Under the pieces are notes generated by a model. The model was not told the DNA's origin and made no database searches. It was given only the letters and a program-made list of their open reading frames with translations. Positions 1-6,527 of a stretch of 7,702 nucleotides of DNA are shown here, one piece after another. The position numbers and the translations under genes are program-made. The stretch is from assembly GCA_947458775.1 (NCBI GenBank), contig CANGZX010000031.1:1-7702 (forward strand), read 5' to 3'. How positions within the stretch are numbered: the stretch's first letter is position 1; every line of letters begins with the position of its first letter. Source of the stretch: Sphingobacteriaceae bacterium. Lineage in GTDB: Bacteria > Bacteroidota > Bacteroidia > Sphingobacteriales > Sphingobacteriaceae.

Positions 1-285
1 TATTTAACTAAAATTTTATTCGATTTGCAAGAAACTACCCAGCTTATCCGTAGCCGTACCGATCATTTAAAAGGTATTAAAATTGCCATAATGGGTTGTA
101 TCGTAAATGGTCCCGGCGAAATGGCCGACGCCGATTACGGCTACGTTGGTACCGGCCCCGGAAAAATTACGCTATACCGTGGTAAAGAGGTGGTTAAAAA
201 AAATGTAAATACTGAAAATGCCCTCGATGAACTGATTGAGATTATTCGCGAAGACGGTAATTGGGTAGAAGAGCTTACTTTATAA
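1..285 (+). CDS. ispG: IspG (GcpE) 4-hydroxy-3-methylbut-2-enyl diphosphate synthase, C-terminal fragment
   Basis: This is the last 94 residues of the [4Fe-4S] enzyme that converts methylerythritol cyclodiphosphate to HMBPP in the cytosolic MEP isoprenoid pathway. The frame is open from base 1, so the 5' part lies outside the window. The segment [20 protein letters not shown] (bases 91-150) is the family signature: its Cys (97-99) is the third cluster-ligating cysteine and the Glu of GPGE (118-120) matches the fourth ligand known in bacterial Isp[13 protein letters not shown] and the tail NWVEELTL resemble the plant/Bacteroidota long form of the enzyme. One oddity: LFDLQE is normally preceded by CPSCGRT, which holds the first two cluster cysteines. 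Here codons 1-5 read YLTKI, so the second cysteine is missing where it should be (see findings). The family call is firm; whether the gene is intact is not known. Confidence 0.9.
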   Translation, partial: YLTKILFDLQETTQLIRSRTDHLKGIKIAIMGCIVNGPGEMADADYGYVGTGPGKITLYRGKEVVKKNVNTENALDELIEIIREDGNWVEELTL

Positions 286-312
286 AATTTTAGTTAAATA
301 GGCCTCATTGCT

Positions 313-366
313 GTCCTTTTCAGCCAATTTATATCCATTCTAAATACCGTTGGTTTTACAAAGGAC
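313..366. repeat. Short inverted repeat in the ispG-hemA gap
   Basis: GTCCTTT at 313-319 is matched by its reverse complement AAAGGAC at 360-366, with 40 bases between. The right arm lies about 25 bases upstream of the probable -7 promoter element, so it could be part of an operator, or the pair could be chance. The arms are only 7 bases long and the spacer is long, so this is weak evidence. Confidence 0.25.
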
Positions 367-391
367 TGACAGTTCCCCTCCTTCAATTTTC

Positions 392-399
392 TACTTTTG
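392..399 (+). promoter_or_regulatory. Probable Bacteroidota -7 promoter element (TAnnTTTG) for the hem operon
   Basis: TACTTTTG matches the Bacteroidota -7 consensus TAnnTTTG exactly. It sits in the only long intergenic gap of the window. A transcript starting a few bases downstream, near 404-407, would have a leader of about 11-14 bases before the TTG at 418. No TTG/TTTG -33 element is present at the usual 17-23 base spacing; the nearest approximation is CTG at 366-368. The consensus is established for Bacteroides and Flavobacterium; its use here is inferred. Confidence 0.5.
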
Positions 400-417
400 T
401 TTTGTCAAAAAACAGTC

Positions 418-1635
418 TTGAAGAATTTAAAAGTTATAGCCTTTACCCACAAAAAAGTCGATTTAAAAGACTTAGGGAAATTAGTAATCAGCGATGAGTT
501 GATTGAAAGCTATTTGCTATCACTTAAAAATCAATTGGCTATTTCTGAAATCTTTTATATCAGCACCTGCAATCGCATTGAATTTGTATTTACTCATGAA
601 GAGGCATTAAGCCCTTCATTTGTCGAAACTTTTCTGTCTACCTTGTCTGTTGGGGCAGACATTGCTAGGTTGGCTTCACAAGCTGTTGTGTACGAAAGCG
701 TAGAAGCGCTCAATCACTTATTTAGAGTATCATGTTCCTTAGAAAGCTTGGTGGTAGGTGAAAAAGAAATTTTGGCTCAATTGCGTCAATCGTATGAAAA
801 ATGTAAAGCATTGGGTTTTACAGGCGATTACCTTCGATTGATAATGGATCAGGTAGTTAAAACGGCTAAATCGGTTTATACCGATACGCAAATTGCGTGT
901 AACCCCATTTCGGTGGTATCTCTAGCTTACCGAGAATTACGTAAAGTAAATACTTTTACCAATGCCCGTGTACTGTTAGTAGGTGCCGGCGAAACCAATC
1001 AATTAATTGCCAAATATCTCCAAAAACATAAATATTCAAACTTTGTAATATTTAATCGCACCTTGTCTAAAGCACAGGCTTTGGCTGCCGATTTAAATGG
1101 CGAAGCTTTTCCGCTAGAAGATTTAACAACCTATACCAAAGGGTTTGATATTTTAATTACTTGTACAAGTTCCGTAGACCCCATCATTACACCCGAAATT
1201 TATACTAATTTATTGGCTGGCGATACCGATAAAAAACTGGTTTTAGATTTAGCCATACCAAATGATACCCATCCGGATGTGTTGAAAAACAATTCTATTC
1301 ATTTTATCGAAGTACATGGCCTGCAAGAAGTTGCCGAACGGAATAAGCAAGAACGTTACCACGAATTGGTAAATGCCGAAAAAATTATTGAACAACACCT
1401 CCAAGATTTCAAACAAATCTTAAAACAGCGTCGTGTTGAGTTAGCCATGCGCCAAGTGCCAGAGCGTATTAAAGAAATAAAAGAAACGGCAATGAACTCG
1501 GTTTTTGCAGCAGATATTCAGAATTTAGATCCCAAATCTGTTGTAGTACTCGAAAAAGTAATTGCCTACATGGAGAAAAAATACATCAGCGTGCCGATGG
1601 TAATGGCCAAAGAAATTTTGGTAGATAACTGCTAA
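418..1635 (+). CDS. hemA: Glutamyl-tRNA reductase HemA
   Basis: HemA catalyses the first committed step of C5 tetrapyrrole synthesis: NADPH-dependent reduction of glutamyl-tRNA(Glu) to glutamate-1-semialdehyde, in the cytosol. The 405 residues are close to the usual 410-430 and the three domains can be followed. The N-terminal catalytic domain has STCNR with nucleophilic Cys51, then HLFRVSCSLESLVVGEKEIL, the family's HLFRV...GE region. The Rossmann NADPH domain has VLLVGAGET (GAGE at 189-192) followed by NRT. The helical C-terminal part is the dimerization region. I chose TTG at 418 as the start: it gives MKNLKVIAFTH, the N-terminus I expect for Bacteroidota HemA, it follows an A6 run at 407-412, and the in-frame TTG at 397 lies inside the -7 promoter element. 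No in-frame ATG exists between the stop at 367-369 and 418. The gene opens the hem block, 37 bases before hemC-hemD. Confidence 0.95.
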   Translation: MKNLKVIAFTHKKVDLKDLGKLVISDELIESYLLSLKNQLAISEIFYISTCNRIEFVFTHEEALSPSFVETFLSTLSVGADIARLASQAVVYESVEALNHLFRVSCSLESLVVGEKEILAQLRQSYEKCKALGFTGDYLRLIMDQVVKTAKSVYTDTQIACNPISVVSLAYRELRKVNTFTNARVLLVGAGETNQLIAKYLQKHKYSNFVIFNRTLSKAQALAADLNGEAFPLEDLTTYTKGFDILITCTSSVDPIITPEIYTNLLAGDTDKKLVLDLAIPNDTHPDVLKNNSIHFIEVHGLQEVAERNKQERYHELVNAEKIIEQHLQDFKQILKQRRVELAMRQVPERIKEIKETAMNSVFAADIQNLDPKSVVVLEKVIAYMEKKYISVPMVMAKEILVDNC

Positions 1636-1672
1636 TTTTTCACCAATTTTATAACTTAACCCATTCATTTTC

Positions 1673-3274
1673 ATGAAAGCCAACTCCTTAAAATATCCTT
1701 TAATTATTGGAACTCGGGGTAGCGATTTAGCGCTTTGGCAAGCTCATTTTGTGAAAAATAGTTTGGCTGAAATAGGTATTGCTGCTGAATTAAAAATTAT
1801 TAAAACCCAAGGCGATACTATTTTAAACTTGCGTTTAGATAAACTTGAAGGGAAAGGTTTTTTTACCAAGGAGCTAGAAGAAGAACTGCTAAACGGAAAT
1901 ATTGATATAGCGGTACATTCTCATAAAGATTTACCCACTACCCATCCTGCGGGTTTAATCATTACCGCTGTTTCCGAACGGGAAGATCCTTCTGAATTAC
2001 TGTTGATTTTGAAAGATTGTGTAGACGTACAGCAAAAGTTATCGGTTAAGTTTGGTGGTACAGTAGGCACTTCTTCTAACCGCCGAAAAGCACAATTATT
2101 GGCCTTTCGTCCCGATTTAGAGGTGGAGGATTTACGTGGTAATGTGCCTACACGTATACAAAAACTTCGCGATGAAGATTACGATGCCATTATGATTGCC
2201 AAAGCAGGTGTGAGCCGTTTGGGTATCGATTTAAGCGAATTTTACGTAGAGGAATTAGATCCTATGGAATTTATTCCGGCACCTGCACAAGGCGTGTTGG
2301 CTATCCAGATACGTGAAAATGATACCGAATTGGCTGAATTATTAAAACCTTTGCATCATGCTGCGGTAGCTAAAGAAATTGCTGTAGAGCGTAAAGTATT
2401 GCAATTATTTGAAGGCGGTTGCCATATGCCCCTAGGCTGCTATTGCAGAAAAGAAGGCAACACGTACGAAGTATGGACTTCCAAAGCCAAAGACGGAGAT
2501 GATTTTCCTGATAGATTGTTTTTATCGGCAAGCAGCACCAAAGGCCTTGCCGAAGAAATTGTAGCTAAGTTTAATCCGGAACGTAAGTTTCCGAGCAATG
2601 TGTTTATTAGCAGAATGCTGCCCGAAACCAGTTACTTCCGCAAAGCCCTAGAAAAATATCAAATCCAATTGGACGATCGCTCTTTAATTAAAATTTTTCC
2701 GATCATTAATAAGCTGGATCCCTTTATTTTAAAACGAGTAGATTGGGTCTTTTTTAGCAGTAAAAATGCCATTGAATGCTTCTTCCAATTATCTCCGCAA
2801 TTACCTAAAAAAGTAAAATATGGTGTAATTGGTAGAGCTTCCGAAGAAATGTTGCGACGCTATGGAATTGTGCCCGATTTTAATGGTGAAGAAGATGGAA
2901 TTGATACACAAGATATTGCTAAAGATTTCGCCAAATTGGCCAACGGCAGTACCGTACTTTTCCCTGGAGCCAAAGATTCGTTGCGCACCATACAGCAAGC
3001 GCTGAACAAAGCAACTAAAATTATTGATTTACCGGTTTACGAAACTGAAATGGATGAAAATTGCGATCCATCTGCCGCTGAAGTTTTGGTATTTACAAGC
3101 CCATCAAATGTAGAGGCTTATTTTACCAATAACCTACTTGAGCCTGGTCAGCAAGTTATTTGCATTGGCAAATCTACCGGCAATAAATTCGACCTAATGA
3201 ATGTAACCTATACCTTACCCTACTCTCCAGACGAAATTGGTTTGGCAGAAGCAGTGTTTGGTTTAACTTATTAG
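1673..3274 (+). CDS. hemC: Fused hydroxymethylbilane synthase (HemC) - uroporphyrinogen-III synthase (HemD)
   Basis: One 533-residue chain carries two consecutive tetrapyrrole enzymes. Residues about 8-305 are HemC, which polymerises four porphobilinogens. It shows GTRGSDLALWQA near the start, AVHSHKDLP with catalytic Asp86, GTSSNRRKAQL with substrate-binding Arg137/138, LRGNVPTR (154-161), PAQGVLAI, and FEGGC with Cys250, the dipyrromethane cofactor attachment site. Residues about 308-530 match HemD, which cyclises hydroxymethylbilane to uroporphyrinogen III: an N-terminal ISR segment, VDWVFFSSKNAIECFF (356-371), VLVFTSPSNVEAYF (471-484) and VICIGKSTG (495-503). HemD is a poorly conserved family, but this motif order is typical. 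HemC alone is about 300-320 residues, so the extra ~225 fit a HemD domain rather than a normal tail. Two further cysteines (256, 258) follow the cofactor Cys. The start ATG has no close in-frame rival. The stop lies 3 bases before hemB, which suggests translational coupling. Confidence 0.93.
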   Translation: MKANSLKYPLIIGTRGSDLALWQAHFVKNSLAEIGIAAELKIIKTQGDTILNLRLDKLEGKGFFTKELEEELLNGNIDIAVHSHKDLPTTHPAGLIITAVSEREDPSELLLILKDCVDVQQKLSVKFGGTVGTSSNRRKAQLLAFRPDLEVEDLRGNVPTRIQKLRDEDYDAIMIAKAGVSRLGIDLSEFYVEELDPMEFIPAPAQGVLAIQIRENDTELAELLKPLHHAAVAKEIAVERKVLQLFEGGCHMPLGCYCRKEGNTYEVWTSKAKDGDDFPDRLFLSASSTKGLAEEIVAKFNPERKFPSNVFISRMLPETSYFRKALEKYQIQLDDRSLIKIFPIINKLDPFILKRVDWVFFSSKNAIECFFQLSPQLPKKVKYGVIGRASEEMLRRYGIVPDFNGEEDGIDTQDIAKDFAKLANGSTVLFPGAKDSLRTIQQALNKATKIIDLPVYETEMDENCDPSAAEVLVFTSPSNVEAYFTNNLLEPGQQVICIGKSTGNKFDLMNVTYTLPYSPDEIGLAEAVFGLTY

Positions 3275-3277
3275 CCC

Positions 3278-4246
3278 ATGCATATACGCCCCAGAAGATT
3301 ACGTAAAAACCCCATTATTCGGGAACTAGTAGCTGAAACACGTTTATCAAAAGACATGTTTGTGTACCCGTATTTCGTGGTACCGGGTACTGGAGTAAAA
3401 AATGCCATTGATGCCATGCCGGATATTTTTCAGTTCTCGGTAGACATGTTGGTTAAAGATGTAGCCGATGGATTAAAACTAGGCCTAAACAAAGTATTAT
3501 TATTTGGTGTTGGGGAGCAAAAGTGTGAAGACGCCAGCTCGGCCTACCATCACGATTCGTTGGTGGCCCAAGCCGTTCGCGAATTAAAGAAAGCTTTTGG
3601 CGATGCTATTTACGTGATTACCGACGTGTGTACTTGTGCCTATACCACACATGGGCATTGCGGTATTTTGCACAACGATTACGTACATAACGATGAAACC
3701 GTAGCTGTTTTAGCTAAAATGGCCTTGGCGCATGCACAAGCTGGCGCCGATATGGTGGCTCCTTCAGATATGATGGACGGCCGAGTGGGAGCCATTCGCG
3801 ATTTGCTGGATGAACACCACTTCGTAAACACCGCCATTATGAGCTACAGCATCAAATTTGCATCGGCTTATTATGGTCCGTTCCGCGAAGCAGCCGATTC
3901 GGCGCCAAGCAAAGGCGATCGTAAAGCCTATCAAATGGATTTCCGCAACCCGAATGAAATGATGCGGGAAGCTTTTTTAGACGAAGATGAAGGTGCCGAT
4001 ATTTTAATGGTAAAACCAGCTTTAGCTTATTTAGATGTGATTCAAAACTTAAGCCAACAAACGCAATTACCAGTGGCTTGCTACAACGTTTCGGGCGAAT
4101 ACAGCATGGTAAAAGCAGCAGCGCAAGCCGGTTGGATTGATGCTCAAAAGGTGATTATGGAAAACATGTTTGCTTTTAGCCGTGCAGGTGCAAACATCAT
4201 CATCACCTATCACGCCCGCGAAATTTTGGAAAATAACTGGCTATAA
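3278..4246 (+). CDS. hemB: Delta-aminolevulinic acid dehydratase (porphobilinogen synthase) HemB
   Basis: HemB condenses two 5-aminolevulinate molecules to porphobilinogen in the cytosol, supplying the HemC domain encoded just upstream. The 322 residues match the family's usual ~320-335. The catalytic metal site is DVCTCAYTTHGHC with three cysteines (118, 120, 128), which marks a zinc-dependent enzyme rather than the Asp-rich, magnesium-only type. Both Schiff-base lysines are present: Lys193 in SYSIKFASAYYGPFREA and Lys246 in ADILMVKPALAYLD. MVAPSDMMDGR (159-169) and YNVSGEYSMVKAA (269-281) are further signatures. The N-terminal arm motif RPRRLRKNP is intact. One small departure is MPDIF (47-51), where many homologues have MPG. 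The start ATG is 3 bases past the hemC-hemD stop, so the gene is almost certainly co-transcribed. Confidence 0.97.
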   Translation: MHIRPRRLRKNPIIRELVAETRLSKDMFVYPYFVVPGTGVKNAIDAMPDIFQFSVDMLVKDVADGLKLGLNKVLLFGVGEQKCEDASSAYHHDSLVAQAVRELKKAFGDAIYVITDVCTCAYTTHGHCGILHNDYVHNDETVAVLAKMALAHAQAGADMVAPSDMMDGRVGAIRDLLDEHHFVNTAIMSYSIKFASAYYGPFREAADSAPSKGDRKAYQMDFRNPNEMMREAFLDEDEGADILMVKPALAYLDVIQNLSQQTQLPVACYNVSGEYSMVKAAAQAGWIDAQKVIMENMFAFSRAGANIIITYHAREILENNWL

Positions 4247-4272
4247 GCCCCGTTCTATTTAAAAAACAAATT

Positions 4273-5646
4273 ATGGCCAATTTTTTATCCAATTTATTCT
4301 CCAAAAAGGAAGAAACAAGCATACCTATTTTTCATGCCGATAAACCGGATATCAACCGAGATCATTCGGCTGAATTATATGAACAAGCCAAACAGTATTT
4401 TCCGGGTGGTGTAAATAGCCCGGTAAGAGCATTTAAATCTGTTTACGGCACACCACTTTTTATTGAGAAAGGAGATGGGTGTCGTTTATGGGACGCCGAT
4501 GGAAATGAATTCATCGATTTTTGTTGTTCTTGGGGTCCACTTATTTTAGGGCATAACCATCCTGCCGTTCGCGAAAAAGTAACTGAAGTGATGCAAAAAG
4601 GCATGAGCTTTGGTGCACCAACTGTCCTCGAAAATGAATTGGCCGAATTAATTCTAAGTCATAATAAATATGTAGAAAAAATCCGGTTCGTAAGTTCAGG
4701 TACCGAAGCCGTAATGTCGGCCATTCGTTTGGCTAGAGGCTATACCAAACGAGATAAAATTTTAAAGTTTGAGGGTTGTTACCATGGCCACGTAGATAGT
4801 TTATTGGTAAAAGCTGGTTCGGGTTTGGTTACTTTTGGCGAAACTTCATCAGCAGGTATCCCCAAATCTTTTGCCGACGAAACCATTGTGGTTCCATTAA
4901 ACGATCCAAAAGCGGTTAAAGAAGCCTTTAAACAGTTTAAAAATGAAATTGCCGCCATTATTATTGAAGGCGTTCCAGCAAACAATGGCCTTCTAATTCA
5001 GGATAAAACCTTTGTACATTTCTTAAGAGAAATATGCACCAAAAATAAAAGCTTATTAATTTTTGATGAGGTGATTACCGGCTTTCGCCTCGGTTTTGAA
5101 GGCGCTGCTGCCTATTACGAGGTGCAGCCCGATATTATAACCTATGGTAAAATTATTGGCGGCGGTTTACCAGTAGGAGCTTACGGTGCTTCGGCTACCA
5201 TAATGGGTCATATTTCACCCGATGGTGCGGTTTACCAAGCCGGTACGCTTTCGGGTAATCCGGTGGCTATGGCGGCGGGTATTGCCCAATTATCTGAATT
5301 GGCTAAGCCGGGATTTTATAAAGAATTAAACGCCAAAACCCAAGAGTTTGTAGAATCGATACAACGTTATGCTGATACGCACAATTATGCCTTTAGGGTG
5401 TTTACAGTTGGTTCTATTTTTTGGTTTGCCTTCACTAAAAAAGATATCAAAACAGCGGAGGCTATTGATCCTGCTAGCATGGATAAATTCAAAATTATGC
5501 ACCGCGAATTGTTAAATCGTGGGATTTATATGGGCCCATCGGGTTACGAAGTGGGCTTTGTTTCGGCGGCACATACCAAAATTGATTTAGAGAAAGCAAA
5601 AAGGGCTATCTTTGAAAGTTTAGACATTGTTTTTAGAAAGAAATAA
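4273..5646 (+). CDS. hemL: Glutamate-1-semialdehyde 2,1-aminomutase HemL
   Basis: HemL is a class III PLP-dependent aminomutase that converts glutamate-1-semialdehyde, made by HemA, into 5-aminolevulinate, the substrate of HemB. Signatures are GGVNSPVRAF (45-54), SSGTEAVMSAIRLARGYT (141-158), YHGHVDSLLVKAGSG (170-184), FDEVITGFR with the cofactor-pairing Asp265, and GKIIGGGLPVGAYG with the PLP lysine at 293. At 457 residues it is about 25-30 longer than the usual ~426-430. The excess is N-terminal: MANFLSNLFSKKEE plus a hydrophilic linker before the conserved core at about residue 33. No in-frame ATG, GTG or TTG offers a shorter start, so the extension looks real. The motif IIIEGVPANNGLL (229-241) has Gly where homologues generally have Pro. 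A 26-base A-rich gap separates it from hemB, and its stop is 2 bases from the kinase start. Confidence 0.96.
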   Translation: MANFLSNLFSKKEETSIPIFHADKPDINRDHSAELYEQAKQYFPGGVNSPVRAFKSVYGTPLFIEKGDGCRLWDADGNEFIDFCCSWGPLILGHNHPAVREKVTEVMQKGMSFGAPTVLENELAELILSHNKYVEKIRFVSSGTEAVMSAIRLARGYTKRDKILKFEGCYHGHVDSLLVKAGSGLVTFGETSSAGIPKSFADETIVVPLNDPKAVKEAFKQFKNEIAAIIIEGVPANNGLLIQDKTFVHFLREICTKNKSLLIFDEVITGFRLGFEGAAAYYEVQPDIITYGKIIGGGLPVGAYGASATIMGHISPDGAVYQAGTLSGNPVAMAAGIAQLSELAKPGFYKELNAKTQEFVESIQRYADTHNYAFRVFTVGSIFWFAFTKKDIKTAEAIDPASMDKFKIMHRELLNRGIYMGPSGYEVGFVSAAHTKIDLEKAKRAIFESLDIVFRKK

Positions 5647-5648
5647 GC

Positions 5649-6527
5649 ATGCGTAAAGCGCTCTTACTATTTTATGTAGTTACTTTTTACGTGTTCGCCG
5701 AGATGGCGTGGTGGGGCTATTTATTAATAAAAGCTGAGCCCGATCGTAAACTAATGGTACTGGGTGAGGGTAGTGTTTTTTTATTTTTAGTGTGTATTGG
5801 TATTATACAAATACACAAAACCCTTAGCCGTCAAGAGACATTGTCGCATCAGCAAAAAAACTTTTTACTATCGGTTACGCATGAGTTAAAATCGCCTTTG
5901 GCTTCTATAAAACTATCTTTGCAAACCATTTTAAAAAGAGTGTTAACTGCCGATCAACAACAATCCCTATTGGGCAATTCTTTAAAAGATATTGAACGCC
6001 TCGACGATTTAGTAGAGAACATGCTTTTGGCTACGAAGATTGAAAATAGTTCGTATAGTTTTCCGAAAGATAAATTTAACCTATCAGAATTAGTAGAAAA
6101 AGTGGTAGAACGTTTACAAGTACATGCGTGCAATTCACAAACCATTAAGTGTAGTGTTAGTCACAACATTTATTTAATTGGCGATGCATTTGCCATGAAT
6201 TCGGTGCTGATTAATTTGATTGAAAATGCCGTAAAATATTCACCTCCTTGTGCCGAAGTGCAAGTAAGTTTAGACAGTACCGATGGACAAATTTATCTGC
6301 GGGTAGCCGACCAGGGTAAGGGCATACCCGATGCGGAAAAAAACCGTATTTTCGATAAGTTTTACCGTATTGGAAGCGAAGATACTCGTCAAACAAAAGG
6401 TACCGGTTTGGGTTTATACATCGTAAAAAAGGTATTAGAAACACATCAAGCAAGTATACTGGTAGTAGACAACACCCCAACGGGCACCATATTTGAAATT
6501 CATTTTACCGCACAACATGACAGCTAA
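5649..6527 (+). CDS. Membrane sensor histidine kinase with minimal extracytoplasmic region
   Basis: This 292-residue kinase should sit in the inner membrane, autophosphorylate on His and pass phosphate to the regulator encoded next to it. Two hydrophobic segments (about 5-27 and 36-55) are joined by a loop of only about eight residues (KAEPDRKL). A short linker with no visible HAMP or PAS domain leads to the HisKA domain, SVTHELKSPLASIKL, with phospho-acceptor His78. The ATPase domain has the N box NLIENAVKYS (189-198), G1 DQGKGIP (221-227), F box FDKFYR (235-240) and G2 KGTGLGLYIVK (250-260), so all catalytic boxes are intact. The lack of a sensor domain suggests that it reads a signal in or at the membrane or through a partner protein; this is inference. 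The start is 2 bases past hemL, pointing to co-transcription with the heme genes. The 3' end overlaps the regulator by 11 bases. The specific orthologue is not recognised. Confidence 0.93.
   Translation: MRKALLLFYVVTFYVFAEMAWWGYLLIKAEPDRKLMVLGEGSVFLFLVCIGIIQIHKTLSRQETLSHQQKNFLLSVTHELKSPLASIKLSLQTILKRVLTADQQQSLLGNSLKDIERLDDLVENMLLATKIENSSYSFPKDKFNLSELVEKVVERLQVHACNSQTIKCSVSHNIYLIGDAFAMNSVLINLIENAVKYSPPCAEVQVSLDSTDGQIYLRVADQGKGIPDAEKNRIFDKFYRIGSEDTRQTKGTGLGLYIVKKVLETHQASILVVDNTPTGTIFEIHFTAQHDS

Noticed and set aside
25..27. TTG as a start codon for a small stand-alone protein of 86 residues
   Set aside because: The frame is open from base 1 and the sequence is the interior of IspG, so this is not a gene start.
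308..327. Possible hairpin (TTGCTG / CAGCCAA) that might terminate ispG transcription
   Set aside because: The stem is four base pairs plus two beyond a bulge, and no proper T-run follows, so it does not meet the standard for an intrinsic terminator.
397..417. Longer HemA starting at TTG 397
   Set aside because: The added residues (MFCQKTV) have no family support and that codon lies within the probable -7 promoter element; TTG 418 fits better.
1636..1672. Separate promoter for hemC-hemD in the 37-base gap after hemA
   Set aside because: No TAnnTTTG element is present, and the gap is too short to suggest an independent transcription unit.
2801..2998. Minus-strand open frame of 65 codons inside hemC-hemD
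   Set aside because: It is antisense to a clear HemD domain, has no recognisable motif and has no promoter or neighbour on that strand.
4779..4985. Minus-strand open frame of 68 codons inside hemL
   Set aside because: It lies opposite conserved HemL coding sequence and its product has no recognisable features.
5954..6145. Minus-strand open frame of 63 codons inside the kinase gene
   Set aside because: Shadow of the kinase dimerization/linker coding region; low-complexity product without motifs.
6211..6480. Minus-strand open frame of 89 codons opposite the kinase ATPase domain
   Set aside because: It is the longest antisense frame, but it is fully contained opposite the conserved N, G1, F and G2 boxes and has no independent signal for expression.
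6493..6516. Longer response regulator starting at TTG 6493
   Set aside because: The ATG at 6517 gives the normal receiver-domain N-terminus; the extra eight residues lie deep in the kinase gene and are not expected.
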